A stretch of DNA of 64,000 nucleotides, taken from contig JARSSH010000021.1 of assembly GCA_029624815.1 (NCBI GenBank), positions 62,001 to 126,000 of the forward strand, given 5' to 3'. The notes beneath the pieces were generated by a model. The model was not told the origin of the DNA and did not search any database. It worked only from the letters and a program-made list of their open reading frames with translations. The position numbers were made by a program, and so were the translations under genes. The DNA comes from Candidatus Competibacter sp. (GTDB lineage: Bacteria; Pseudomonadota; Gammaproteobacteria; Competibacterales; Competibacteraceae). Of the stretch, positions 25,294 through 34,229 are shown in pieces; positions within the stretch are counted from its first letter, which is position 1, and every line of letters begins with the position of its first letter.

Positions 25294-25440
25294 TATAGCG
25301 ATCCCAGATCAGTTGTGGTTGCCGCTCGCCGCGCCCTCACCCCGCGCTGACGCGCTCCCCTCTCCCGCAAGCGGGAGAGGGGTCGGGGGTGAGGGGATTT
25401 GAATCGCCCGGCTATCCACAACCCGAATAGGATGGCTATA
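25294..25440. repeat. Palindromic repeat family 2, copy A (MITE-like)
   Basis: The 147-bp element begins TATAGC and ends GGCTATA. The core is a strong nested hairpin: CCCCTCTCCCGC pairs with GCGGGAGAGGGG, and an outer CCCTCACCCC pairs with GGGGTGAGGG further out. Copies in the same orientation lie at 28610-28754 and 43393-43533. It occupies nearly all the space between truD and the converging GGDEF-EAL gene, ending one base before that gene's stop codon. The hairpin may act as a two-way terminator. Confidence 0.85.
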
Positions 25441-25441
25441 T

Positions 25442-28400
25442 TCAACCCGCCCACGCCTCGGGCGGGCGCCAGCCGGCTACCCAGTCCGGAATCCGTTCCG
25501 GCGGCATCGGTCGGGCGATGCCGTAACCCTGAGCGAGGTTGCAGCCCAAATCGAGCAGTAGGCGGCCATGTTCGAAGGTTTCCACGCCTTCGGCGATCAC
25601 TTCGCGCCGGAAGGCGCTGGAGAGACCGATCACGCCCTCCACGATGGCCCGCGCCTCGCTATCCGCCAGCAGGTCGCGCACGAAGGATTGATCGATCTTG
25701 AGCAACTGCACCGGCAGGTGCCGCAGATAGGTCAGCGAGGAATAACCGGTGCCGAAATCGTCCAGGGCGAAACGCACGCCCAGCGCCCGGCAATCCTTGA
25801 TGCGGGTGGACACGAGAGCCAGATCTTCCAGGGCGGCCGTCTCCAGGATCTCCAGTTCGAGCCAATCCGGGGGCACGTCCGGGTATTCCGCCAACAGGTT
25901 TTTCAGCCGCGCGGCGAAATCGGCTTGCTGCAAGTCGCGGCCAGACAAGTTGACGCTCACCGGCAGTGTCAGACCCCGCTTCGCCCAAGCGGCCATCTGC
26001 CGCAGCGCCTCCCGGATCACCCACTGGCCGACGGCAATCGCCAGATGGCTGGTTTCGACGGCGGGCATGAACCGCACGGGCGGCAACAGACCCTCGTCCG
26101 GGTGTTGCCAGCGGATCAACGCTTCGGCGCCGATCACCGTGCCCCGGCGCATGTCCACCTTGGGCTGGTAATGCAGGTGGAATTCCTCGGCCGCCAGGCC
26201 GGCCTCGACCCACAGCAGGATCGTGCGGAAATCGCGGGCGCGGCGATCATGCTCGGCGTCGAACCACTGATAGCGGTCGCCGCCGGTCTGCTTGGCGGCG
26301 TACATGGCCTGATCGACGTGGCGGAGCAGCGTGTCGGGGTCGGAATCATCGTCCGGATACAGGGTGACCCCCACACTGGCGGTGAGCAAGGTCGGCTGGC
26401 CGGCCACGGTAAAGGACGCTTGCAAGGCCGTCATCACCCGGTCGAGGGCGTGCTCGCATTCCTCGACATCGCTCAGGTCGCTCAGCAGCAGCACGAACTC
26501 GTCGCCACCCAGACGCGCCACCGTGTCCCCACCGCGCACGCATTGCCTTAGGCGCTGGGCCATCTCGACTAGCACCCGATCCCCCGCGGCGTGTCCCCAC
26601 CGGTCGTTGATGGGCTTGAAATCGTCCAGGTCCAGGTAGCACACCGCCAACCGCCGCCGGTCGCGCCGGGCCTGAGCCATGGCTTGTTGCAAGCGGTCGG
26701 CCAGCAGCACCCGGTTGGGCAGTTGGGTCAGGGCGTCGTGATAGGCCAGGTGCGCGACCCGCTCCTCGGCCTGCTTGCGCTGGACCACGTCCATGATCAG
26801 GTCGGTCAAGTGCCGCATCACCTCCACGTCGGCCTCGGTGTAGTCCTCCGGCTTGTTACCGACGCCGACCAGCGCCACTACCCGCCCATCTTGCATGACC
26901 GGGACGGTCAATTCCCGGACTAGCGGGACATGGCCCTCGGGCAGGCCGCGCCGGTCGGGCAAATCGGCATAGCGGTTATGGACGATCGGTCGGCGCTGGC
27001 GCAGGCAATCGGCCCAGATCCCGGCCTGGCCGACCGGATAATGCAGCCCTTTGCCACTGGCAGCGCACACCTTCAGGGTGTGGCTGGACCAGGTTTGCAG
27101 GGTCAGAGTTTCCTGATCGGGATCGACAAAATGGAAGAAGCTGATTTGGCTGCCGGTGAAGCGCTCCGCTCTGTCCAACGCCGCGCGGAGCAACTCGTCC
27201 AGACTGGCCGTCGCGACCATTTCGGACAGTTCCAGGCGAACCTTGAGCAGCATTTCGGACTGCTGCCGGCGGTAAAGGTCGCGGATGAAGACGAAAAACC
27301 GCTCTTCTTCGGCGAACCAGGCGACATTGATCTCGACTTGCCAGATCCGCCCGCTTTTGGCCCGGTGCAGGGTCTGAAACAGGCCGCTGCCTTCCCGCAT
27401 GACCTTTTCGACATGGGCGGCCACTTCTTCGTGGCTCTCGCTCACGTCCAGATCGGCAATGCGCATCGAGCGGAGTTCGTCGCGACTGTAGCCCGACAGG
27501 CGCGCGTAAGCCTCGTTCGCTTCCAGCAGGCGGCCCTGGCGATCGGCGATCCAGAAGCCATCCCGAGAGGTCTCGATGATCCCCCGGTATTGCGCCTCGC
27601 TGCGCCGCAATTCTTCCGCCACCCGCTTGCGCTCGGTGATATCGGAGTGTGTCACCACCACCCGCCCCGGTTCGACTCCGGCGAACGGAGTGACGCGCAG
27701 CACGAACCAGCGTTGGCGGTCGGGAGCGTGGCACGGGTATTCGAGGGTGAAAAAGTTGCTCGTCCCGGCCAGCACGGCGCGAATGCCGGCCGCCACCGTG
27801 CCGGCCACCGCGTCCGAGGACGCCGCGGCGTCGCACACGGCCAGATAATTCCCACCCAGGCCGTGGTTGGCGTCGTCCAAGGCGTTGGCATCGGCAAACC
27901 GCGCCCAGGCGGCGTTGATGTCCAGGATGACGCCCTGCTTGTCCAGGATGGCGATATGGGACGGCAGCGAATCCAGGGTTGCCCGCCAAAAGCCGCGCTC
28001 GGCGCTCGTTTTCTCTTCGCTCCGAACGCGCTCGGTGACGTCCAGCGCCGAAACGCGGCATAGCCCATCCATGCAGGGTTTGATGCAGATGCAGCGCAGA
28101 TGCAGGTAGCGCGGCGGCGCTCCGGCGGTGGCGAGGGCAAGCTCGCAGCCTTCTCCTTCCATTCCCGCCATCGCCTTTTCAAGGAAGGCGTTAAAGCACG
28201 GCCGGCTGCCTTCGGCCACGAATTCCTCCAGCCGTCGACCGATCGGATCGGCGCGTTCCTGGCCCAGCAGGGTGGCGGCGGTCAGGTTGACCTCGCGAAT
28301 GATCCCGTCGTCGCTCAGGCCGAAATAGCCGACCGGGGCGAAATCGTAGAAATCGACATAGCGCTTCTGACTGCGTTCGAGTTCGCGGCAGGTCCGCGCC

Positions 28401-28576
28401 AGTTCCTCATTCCGCGTTTCCAGTTCGATCTGACGCGCATGCAGTTCGTGCAGCAACCGCAGACTCGTTGTCTTGGTCAGGGGCCGGCCAGTGGCGGGCA
28501 AGGTCTGACGCAGCCGCATTTCCGCGCGACGGCGCAATTCGGCGACTTCGGGCAAGGGTTTCTCGCGTTGCTTCAT
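25442..28576 (-). CDS. PAS/GAF sensor c-di-GMP protein with GGDEF and EAL domains
   Basis: The 1044-aa soluble protein has an N-terminal coiled coil, three PAS domains (about 70-190, 200-320 and 325-445) and a GAF domain (about 455-605). The GGDEF domain has intact GGDEF at 690-694 and I-site RGGD, and the EAL domain has EAL at 818-820, followed by KIDQSFVRD and IAEGVE. Both catalytic motifs are complete, so it could make or degrade c-di-GMP depending on its input. No membrane segment is seen. Direct copies of repeat family 2 lie one base after the stop and 33 bases before the start, so the gene is bracketed like cargo. Confidence 0.93.
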   Translation of the reverse strand: MKQREKPLPEVAELRRRAEMRLRQTLPATGRPLTKTTSLRLLHELHARQIELETRNEELARTCRELERSQKRYVDFYDFAPVGYFGLSDDGIIREVNLTAATLLGQERADPIGRRLEEFVAEGSRPCFNAFLEKAMAGMEGEGCELALATAGAPPRYLHLRCICIKPCMDGLCRVSALDVTERVRSEEKTSAERGFWRATLDSLPSHIAILDKQGVILDINAAWARFADANALDDANHGLGGNYLAVCDAAASSDAVAGTVAAGIRAVLAGTSNFFTLEYPCHAPDRQRWFVLRVTPFAGVEPGRVVVTHSDITERKRVAEELRRSEAQYRGIIETSRDGFWIADRQGRLLEANEAYARLSGYSRDELRSMRIADLDVSESHEEVAAHVEKVMREGSGLFQTLHRAKSGRIWQVEINVAWFAEEERFFVFIRDLYRRQQSEMLLKVRLELSEMVATASLDELLRAALDRAERFTGSQISFFHFVDPDQETLTLQTWSSHTLKVCAASGKGLHYPVGQAGIWADCLRQRRPIVHNRYADLPDRRGLPEGHVPLVRELTVPVMQDGRVVALVGVGNKPEDYTEADVEVMRHLTDLIMDVVQRKQAEERVAHLAYHDALTQLPNRVLLADRLQQAMAQARRDRRRLAVCYLDLDDFKPINDRWGHAAGDRVLVEMAQRLRQCVRGGDTVARLGGDEFVLLLSDLSDVEECEHALDRVMTALQASFTVAGQPTLLTASVGVTLYPDDDSDPDTLLRHVDQAMYAAKQTGGDRYQWFDAEHDRRARDFRTILLWVEAGLAAEEFHLHYQPKVDMRRGTVIGAEALIRWQHPDEGLLPPVRFMPAVETSHLAIAVGQWVIREALRQMAAWAKRGLTLPVSVNLSGRDLQQADFAARLKNLLAEYPDVPPDWLELEILETAALEDLALVSTRIKDCRALGVRFALDDFGTGYSSLTYLRHLPVQLLKIDQSFVRDLLADSEARAIVEGVIGLSSAFRREVIAEGVETFEHGRLLLDLGCNLAQGYGIARPMPPERIPDWVAGWRPPEAWAG

Positions 28577-28609
28577 GGTCGGCCTCCCGGCGCGACAGGG
28601 TCGATCTAC

Positions 28610-28754
28610 TATAGCAATTCTGAATCAATGGGGGTTGCTTGCCCGTCGCGCCCTCACCCCGCGCTGACGCGCTCCCCTCTCCCGGCGGGAGAGGGGTCGG
28701 GGGTGAGGGCGCTTGAATCATCCGGGCGTCCACAATCCGAATTGGATGGTTATA
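28610..28754. repeat. Palindromic repeat family 2, copy B (MITE-like)
   Basis: The 145-bp element has the same orientation and hairpin core as copies at 25294 and 43393. It begins TATAGCAATTC, the same eleven bases as the end of family 1 copy 1, and ends GGTTATA. It sits 33 bases upstream of the start codon of the GGDEF-EAL gene, so it may carry or displace that gene's promoter. Confidence 0.85.
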
Positions 28755-29059
28755 TTTGGGTGAACGTTCGATTTTTGTCCGGTTGGGCGGCGCGAAGTCC
28801 AGATATATGGATTGCCCTAGGCGTCCACTACACCTGCCCGATGTCTCATAATGAGTCGATTTAGCCGTTTTTAAAGTAGAAAATACCGAGTATTTTAGAC
28901 CCATAATTCACATGAGAATGCATTGATTCCGCAAAAACTCTCGACAGGTTAAACGATTTTGCGGAGGAGGTTAGCGTCCCGCCCGGAGGGTGTCCTCCAG
29001 GCAACCGCCAAGTAGCGAGGGCAACAGGAAAGAATCGGGCGGTCGATCTGGGCTCCGGC
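28755..29059. other. Intergenic region, no gene seen; short AT-rich palindrome
   Basis: About 300 bases separate the repeat upstream of the GGDEF-EAL gene from the end of hemN. The part at about 28840-28960 is clearly richer in A and T than its surroundings. It holds a perfect 7-base inverted repeat, AAAATAC-CGA-GTATTTT, at 28880-28896, which could be an operator for the minus-strand GGDEF-EAL gene some 300 bases away. No open frame with family features was found. Confidence 0.5.
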
Positions 29060-30442
29060 TCAAATCACCCTGGAAAACCGCTGCTGGCGCTGGTCGCGCA
29101 AATAGCGGTCGAACACCATGCAGATATTGCGGATCAGCAAACGGCCCGGCGGCAGTACCCGGATGCCGGTTGCCGACAGATCCAGCAACCCATCCGCTTG
29201 CAGGTCGGCCAGCTCCGCCAGCTCCGCCGCGAAATAATTCCGAAAGGCGATGCCGAACCGCCGTTCGACGGCGGCGAAATCCAGGCTGAAATGGCAGATC
29301 AACTCGGCGATGACCGCCCGCCGCAGGCGGTCGTCGGCCTCCAGCCCCACCCCCCGGAACACCGCCAGCCGCCCCTCGTCGATCCGGGCGTAATACGCCT
29401 CCAGCGTCTTGTGGTTCTGGCTGTAGCTGTCGCCCACCATGCCGATGGACGTCGCGCCCAAACCGATCAGGTCGCAGTCGGCATGGGTGCTGTAACCCTG
29501 GAAATTGCGGTACAGCGTGCCCGCCCGCTGCGCCCGCGCCAACTCGTCGTCCGGTTTGGCGAAATGATCCATGCCGATGTAAACGTAACCGGCCGCGGTG
29601 AGCCGTTCGACGGTGGACCGAAGTATCTCCAGCTTCACCGCCGGCGGCGGCAAGGCATTGGCGTCGATCTGGCGCTGAGTCTTGAACAGCTCCGGCAAGT
29701 GCGCGTAGTTGAACACCGATAGCCGGTCGGGATTGCGGGCAACGATCTCGTCCACGGTGCGGCCGAAGCGGGCGGCGTTCTGGTGCGGCAGGCCGTAGAT
29801 CAGGTCCACGCTGACCGACTTGAACCCTTCGCGCCGGGCGGCGTCCATCGCCGCAAAGGTAATCTCCCGCGACTGAAGCCGGTTGACCGCCCGTTGGACC
29901 TCGGGGTCGAAATCCTGCACTCCCAGGCTCAGCCGATTGAACCCCAGCTCGCGCAACAGGGCAATGGTGCGCTCGTCGGCCTCGCGCGGGTCCACCTCGA
30001 TGGAATATTCGCCGCTGTCGTCGTCCAGCAGGCGGAAATGCTCGCCCGTGACCCGCATCAATTCCCGCATCTCGGCGGCGCTGACGAAGGTGGGCGTACC
30101 GCCGCCCCAATGGAGTTGCGTCACCGGCCGGGAGCGGTCGAACAGCGCGCCCTGCAGGGCGATTTCCCGATATAGACGGTCGAGATAGGGCGCGGTGTGG
30201 CGGCGGTTCTTGGTGACGATCTTGTTGCAGGCGCAGTAGAAACAGACCGTGTCGCAGAACGGAATGTGCAGATAAAGCGACAGCGGCCGGCCGCTGGCGT
30301 TGCTGGCGGCGACCTGCTCGCGATACTCCGCTTCGCCGAAGCCGTCGTGAAACTGCACGGCGGTCGGGTAGGACGTGTAGCGCGGTCCGGCCCTGTCGTA
30401 CTTGCGGATCAAGGCGAGGTCGAAAACGAGGTCGGTGTCCAT
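29060..30442 (-). CDS. hemN: Oxygen-independent coproporphyrinogen III oxidase
   Basis: The 460-aa radical-SAM enzyme carries its cluster cysteines at Cys63, Cys67 and Cys70 in HIPFCDTVCFYCACNK, with a further Cys72 as in E. coli HemN. Other HemN marks are GGGTPT and the C-terminal HemN domain. It decarboxylates coproporphyrinogen III to protoporphyrinogen IX without oxygen, which points to growth at low oxygen. It follows prmB by nine bases on the same strand. Confidence 0.97.
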   Translation of the reverse strand: MDTDLVFDLALIRKYDRAGPRYTSYPTAVQFHDGFGEAEYREQVAASNASGRPLSLYLHIPFCDTVCFYCACNKIVTKNRRHTAPYLDRLYREIALQGALFDRSRPVTQLHWGGGTPTFVSAAEMRELMRVTGEHFRLLDDDSGEYSIEVDPREADERTIALLRELGFNRLSLGVQDFDPEVQRAVNRLQSREITFAAMDAARREGFKSVSVDLIYGLPHQNAARFGRTVDEIVARNPDRLSVFNYAHLPELFKTQRQIDANALPPPAVKLEILRSTVERLTAAGYVYIGMDHFAKPDDELARAQRAGTLYRNFQGYSTHADCDLIGLGATSIGMVGDSYSQNHKTLEAYYARIDEGRLAVFRGVGLEADDRLRRAVIAELICHFSLDFAAVERRFGIAFRNYFAAELAELADLQADGLLDLSATGIRVLPPGRLLIRNICMVFDRYLRDQRQQRFSRVI

Positions 30443-30451
30443 GGATACCCC

Positions 30452-31357
30452 TCACAGCCGGCGCAGTTGCGCGGCGTTCAACAGAAACACCCCCTGGCCG
30501 CCGCGTTCGAATTCCAACCAGGTAAACGGCACGTCTGGAAGCATCTCGCACAGGGCATATTGGGCGTTGCCGACCTCGACGATCAGTAGGCCGTCGCGGG
30601 TCAGGTAATCGGCGGCCTGGCGCAGGATCTCCAGCACCACGTCCAGCCCCTCCGCGCCGGCCACCAGGCCCAGCCGCGGCTCGTGCCGATATTCGGCTGG
30701 CAGTCCGTCCAGTTCTTCCAGGCCGACATAGGGCGGGTTGCTGACGATCAGATCGTAACGGCGGCCCTTCAACGCCGAAAACAGGTCGGATTGGATGATT
30801 TCGATCTGATCCTCCAAGCCGTGTTCGTCCACGTTGCGCCGCGCCACCTCCAGCGCCTCGGCCGAGATGTCGGCCAAATCGACCCGCGCGTCCGGAAAAG
30901 CGTAGGCGCAGGCGATGCCGATGCAGCCGCTGCCCGCGCCCAGATCCAGGACGCCGCCGACCGCGCGGCTGTCCGGCAGCCACGGCGCGAAATGCCGCTC
31001 GATCAGTTCGGCCAGCGGCGAGCGCGGCACCAGCACCCGCTCGTCCACGTAGAACGGCAGCCCCATGAACCAGGCGCGCTGGATCAGGTAGGCGGCGGGC
31101 TTGCGCTCGGCGATGCGCCGTTTCAGCAGGTGGAGCGCCGTCCGTTTTTCGGCGGGCGTCAGGCGCGACTGAAAATATTCGACGTGCAAATCCGGCGGTA
31201 GATGCAGGGCGTGCAGCACCAGGGCCGCCGCTTCGTCGATGGCGTTGTCGGTGCCGTGACCGAAATGCAGGCCGGCCTCGTTCATGCGGCTGGCGCCCCA
31301 GCGGATCAGGTCGCGAATCGTGTGGAGATGGGATGGAACGTCGTCGTGGTCGCTCAT
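30452..31357 (-). CDS. prmB: Ribosomal protein L3 N5-glutamine methyltransferase
   Basis: The 301-aa protein has the SAM-binding motif VLDLGAGSGCIGIA (about 136-149) and the catalytic SNPPY motif at about 206-210, which binds the glutamine amide. An N-terminal helical domain resembles PrmB rather than PrmC. It methylates a glutamine of L3 during 50S assembly. The ATG at 31357 is preferred; the frame continues 18 residues upstream to 31411, but that part is Arg/Pro-rich and overlaps a hairpin-like stretch. Confidence 0.92.
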   Translation of the reverse strand: MSDHDDVPSHLHTIRDLIRWGASRMNEAGLHFGHGTDNAIDEAAALVLHALHLPPDLHVEYFQSRLTPAEKRTALHLLKRRIAERKPAAYLIQRAWFMGLPFYVDERVLVPRSPLAELIERHFAPWLPDSRAVGGVLDLGAGSGCIGIACAYAFPDARVDLADISAEALEVARRNVDEHGLEDQIEIIQSDLFSALKGRRYDLIVSNPPYVGLEELDGLPAEYRHEPRLGLVAGAEGLDVVLEILRQAADYLTRDGLLIVEVGNAQYALCEMLPDVPFTWLEFERGGQGVFLLNAAQLRRL

Positions 31358-31417
31358 CGGGGATCGGGTTCGGGGTTGAGGACGTCCTCTCCCGGCGGGA
31401 GAAGGCGACAAGAATAT

Positions 31418-31546
31418 TCAGCCGTTCATCATGGCGTAGCCGCCGTCCGGGCGGGGAATCGCCCGCGCCTTCCTGACCGTCGGGGGCCGAGCCAGGATGT
31501 CGATGGCTTGCGGAACAGGATCTTCCGGATCGATCGGAGCCGTCAT
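31418..31546 (-). CDS. Hypothetical 42-aa protein upstream of prmB
   Basis: A short frame runs ATG 31546 to TGA 31418 with a GAGGAAA ribosome site eight bases before the start. The product begins MTAPIDPEDPVPQ and ends GGYAMMNG; it is acidic at the front and basic in the middle (TVRKARAIPRPDGG). It has no membrane segment and no motif that I recognise. It lies 60 bases upstream of prmB on the same strand and may be the first gene of a prmB-hemN transcript. Its ribosome site falls within a 12-base palindrome. Confidence 0.5.
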   Translation of the reverse strand: MTAPIDPEDPVPQAIDILARPPTVRKARAIPRPDGGYAMMNG

Positions 31547-31555
31547 CGGAAGTTT

Positions 31556-31593
31556 CCTCAATTGAGGCAGGGTGGGATTGGTAGAATTCTACC
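31556..31593. promoter_or_regulatory. Two perfect palindromes between the 42-aa ORF and the SCO1 gene
   Basis: In the 76-base divergent gap lie CCTCAATTGAGG (31556-31567) and GGTAGAATTCTACC (31580-31593), both perfect inverted repeats with 12 bases between them. The first covers the ribosome site of the minus-strand small ORF, and the second lies about 30 bases ahead of the SCO1 start. They look like operator sites for a dimeric regulator, which I cannot name. Confidence 0.45.
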
Positions 31594-31622
31594 GTCACAA
31601 CCGACCATCGAGGTGAAAAATC

Positions 31623-32258
31623 ATGACCCGTCGCGGAAAACTGCTCGGATTGGCGCTGGTGGGCGGTCTGGCGCTGGCGCTGGGCTGGGTGCTGGGCGAA
31701 CGGCTGTTCCGCCGCCCCAGCCCGCCGCCGGACATCGCCGGGATTTATCTGCCGGACGCCCCAGCGCTCCCCCCATTTCGTTTGGTCCATCACAGCGGCC
31801 AGCCGTTCACCGACAAGGAGCTGCAAGGCCGCTGGACGTTTCTTTATTTCGGTTACAGCTATTGTCCGGATGTCTGCCCGCTGGCGATGGTCGATCTGAA
31901 TCGCTTGCGGCAGCGGCTGGCGGCGACCGGCGCCGATGGCGATACGGCTTATTTGTTCGTGTCGGTGGACCCGCAACGGGATACGCCGGAACGACTGCGG
32001 GAATATGTCACTTATTTCAACCCGAAGTTTCAGGGGGCAACCGGTTCGGCCGAGGCGCTGAGCCCGCTGGTGAAAGCGCTGCACGCTTTCTACCAGCGAG
32101 TGGACAACCCGGACGACCCCGAGCGTTACACCATGGATCATACCTCGACCATCAGCCTGATCGATCCACAAGGCCGGCTCCGCGCCATTTTCACGCCGCC
32201 GCAGAATCCCGAACGGATGGCGGCGGATTTCCTCGCGATCCGCGCCGCCGCGCCCTGA
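31623..32258 (+). CDS. SCO1/SenC family copper chaperone for cytochrome oxidase
   Basis: The 211-aa protein has an N-terminal membrane anchor (about 7-25) and a thioredoxin-like domain facing the periplasm. The copper ligands of the family are present: Cys81 and Cys85 in SYCPDVCP, and His173 in MDHTSTISL. SCO proteins load copper into the CuA centre of cytochrome c oxidase or act as thiol oxidoreductases. No oxidase genes are nearby. psd follows 48 bases later. Confidence 0.95.
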   Translation: MTRRGKLLGLALVGGLALALGWVLGERLFRRPSPPPDIAGIYLPDAPALPPFRLVHHSGQPFTDKELQGRWTFLYFGYSYCPDVCPLAMVDLNRLRQRLAATGADGDTAYLFVSVDPQRDTPERLREYVTYFNPKFQGATGSAEALSPLVKALHAFYQRVDNPDDPERYTMDHTSTISLIDPQGRLRAIFTPPQNPERMAADFLAIRAAAP

Positions 32259-32306
32259 GACCGCGCGCTGGTTCCGCAGACCACCTTTTTCCCCGAAATC
32301 GTCGCC

Positions 32307-33212
32307 ATGTCCGATTCCAACACCGCCGCGCCCGCCACCTTGGGCGACCGTCTTCGCCACTGGCCACAGTACCTGTTGCCGCAACGCTGGCTGACCCGCT
32401 TGACCTACCGGGCGACGCGGGTTCGCGCGCCCTGGTTCAAGAATGCGCTGATCCGCGGGTTCGCCCGCGGGTTCGGCGTCAATCTGGACGAGGCACTGGA
32501 CCCGGACCCGCGCGCCTATCCCGATTTCAACGCCTTTTTCACCCGCCCGCTCAAGCCGGGAGCCCGGCCGCTGGCGCCGGGCGATCGGGTGGTGTGCTGT
32601 CCGGTGGACGGCGCCGTCAGCCAAGTCGGCGTCGCCCGGGCCGACCGTCTGCTTCAGGCCAAGGGGCGCGATTTTTCCTTGACGGCGCTGCTGGGCGGCG
32701 ACGCGGAGCGGGCGCGGCCGTTCCAGGACGGGGGCTTCGCCACCCTGTATCTGTCGCCGCGCGATTACCACCGCATCCACATGCCGCTAACCGGCCAGTT
32801 GCGGGAAATGGTGCATGTGCCGGGCGCGCTGTTCAGCGTGTCGCCGCTGACCGCGCGAATGGTGCCCGATCTGTTCGCCCGCAACGAACGGGTGGCGGCG
32901 CTGTTCGATACCTCGCTGGGGCCGATGGCGCTGGTGCTGGTGGGGGCGATCAACGTAGCCTCGATCGAAACCGTCTGGGCCGGAGCGATCACCCCACCGT
33001 TGGGCGCGGCGATCCGCCGCTGGAGTTATCCGCCGGACGGCGCGGGCGCGGTGCGGCTCGACAAGGGCGCGGAGATGGGACGCTTCAACATGGGTTCGAC
33101 CGTGATCCTGCTGTTCGGCGCGGGCGCGGTGCATTGGGAAGCCGCCATCCGGCCAGACGCGCCGGTGCGGATGGGGCAACGGCTTGGCGCGGGGTCCGCG
33201 CCGGGCGACTGA
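32307..33212 (+). CDS. psd: Phosphatidylserine decarboxylase proenzyme
   Basis: The 301-aa protein has the Psd-type catalytic elements Asp101 (PVDGAVS) and His157 (YHRIHMP). The self-cleavage site at Gly263-Ser264 in NMGST gives rise to the pyruvoyl group of the alpha subunit. It makes phosphatidylethanolamine at the inner membrane. Family I enzymes usually read LGST at the cleavage site; here the residue before GST is Met. It converges with epmA, seven bases away. Confidence 0.96.
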   Translation: MSDSNTAAPATLGDRLRHWPQYLLPQRWLTRLTYRATRVRAPWFKNALIRGFARGFGVNLDEALDPDPRAYPDFNAFFTRPLKPGARPLAPGDRVVCCPVDGAVSQVGVARADRLLQAKGRDFSLTALLGGDAERARPFQDGGFATLYLSPRDYHRIHMPLTGQLREMVHVPGALFSVSPLTARMVPDLFARNERVAALFDTSLGPMALVLVGAINVASIETVWAGAITPPLGAAIRRWSYPPDGAGAVRLDKGAEMGRFNMGSTVILLFGAGAVHWEAAIRPDAPVRMGQRLGAGSAPGD

Positions 33213-33219
33213 AGTTGCT

Positions 33220-34209
33220 TCAGGCCCGGTCGAATGGAAACGCCAGCACCTCCGCCAGCGATTTTTTCTCCGCCGCCAGCATCGCCAGCCGGTCGAAACC
33301 GAGCGCCACGCCGGCGCAGTCCGGCAGTCCGGCGGCCAGCGCCGCCAGCAAATTGTCGTCCACGGGCATGATCGACAATCCCAGCGCCCGCCGCGCCGCG
33401 TTCTCCTCCTCGAAGCGGCGGCGCTGTTCGACCACATCGCCCAATTCGTGAAAGCCGTTGGCCAGCTCGATGCCGTTCAAATACAACTCGAAGCGTTCGC
33501 CGACCGGCGGATCGCCCGGCCGCAGCCGCGCCAGCGCCGCCTGCGAGGCCGGATAGTCGTACAGGAACGTGAGCCGCCCCGCGCCCAGACGCGGCTCGAT
33601 GCGGTGGGTCAGCAGCAAATCCAGCCAGGGATCGGTTTTATCGGTCGGCATCCCCGGCGGGATGGAGACCTCGAACCGTTCCGCGCTCGCCGCCAGTTCC
33701 GCCACGGTGGCCCGGTGCGGGTCCAGGCCCAAATCGCGTTGGAAGGCCGCGCGATAGCTCAAGCGCTCCGGCTCCGCCAGCGACACGCGCCCGGCCAGCA
33801 GTTCGGTCGCCAGATCGGCGACTTCGTCCATCAGCCGGTGGTGATCGAAGCCGACCCGATACCATTCCAGCAGGGTGAACTCGGGATTGTGCAGGCGGCC
33901 CGCCTCGCCGTCGCGGAACACTCGGGCGATCTGGTAGATGCAGCCGCTGCCCGCCGCCAGCAGCCGCTTCATCGGGAATTCCGGTGAGGTGGGCAGGTAC
34001 AGGGTCTGACCGTGGCGCGGCCCCGGTCCGGTGTAGCAGACGGCGAAACTGGCCAGATGCGGATCGCTGATCGCCGCCGCCGACAGCGCCGGCGTTTCCA
34101 CCTCCAGCACTCCGCGCGCCGCGAAGAAAGCCCGGATGCGCGCCAACAGGTCGGCCCGTAGACGCAGTGTGGCCAGATCGGCGCCAGGCTGCCAGCAGAA
34201 CCCCGCCAC
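33220..34209 (-). CDS. epmA: EF-P (R)-beta-lysine ligase EpmA
   Basis: This 329-aa class II lysyl-tRNA-synthetase-like protein lacks the anticodon-binding domain. Motifs seen are GVLEVETPALS, HNPEFTLLEWYR and the C-terminal GVALGFDRLAML (motif 3). EpmA attaches beta-lysine to Lys34 of EF-P. The frame is open up to 34485, but that part overlaps efp. GTG 34209, 20 bases after the efp stop, gives an N-terminus (AGFCWQP) that aligns with E. coli EpmA. Confidence 0.95.
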   Translation of the reverse strand: MAGFCWQPGADLATLRLRADLLARIRAFFAARGVLEVETPALSAAAISDPHLASFAVCYTGPGPRHGQTLYLPTSPEFPMKRLLAAGSGCIYQIARVFRDGEAGRLHNPEFTLLEWYRVGFDHHRLMDEVADLATELLAGRVSLAEPERLSYRAAFQRDLGLDPHRATVAELAASAERFEVSIPPGMPTDKTDPWLDLLLTHRIEPRLGAGRLTFLYDYPASQAALARLRPGDPPVGERFELYLNGIELANGFHELGDVVEQRRRFEEENAARRALGLSIMPVDDNLLAALAAGLPDCAGVALGFDRLAMLAAEKKSLAEVLAFPFDRA

Positions 34210-34229
34210 GCTGGGCCGCGCCGCCGGGG

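Noticed and set aside
25294-25440. CRISPR or tandem repeat array
   Set aside because: The repeats are single dispersed hairpin elements of about 145 bp with no regular spacers.
31370-31410. Fourth copy of repeat family 2 near the prmB start
   Set aside because: Only a short hairpin (CCTCTCCCGGCGGGAGAAGG) resembles the core; the ends and flanks are missing, so it may be a relic or chance.
28971-32780. A 1269-codon open frame on the minus strand
   Set aside because: It runs out of frame through hemN, prmB and the small ORF, and antisense to SCO1 and part of psd. Its translation is Arg/Pro/Gly-rich with no family motif. It is a product of high GC content; the real genes below it have clear catalytic motifs.
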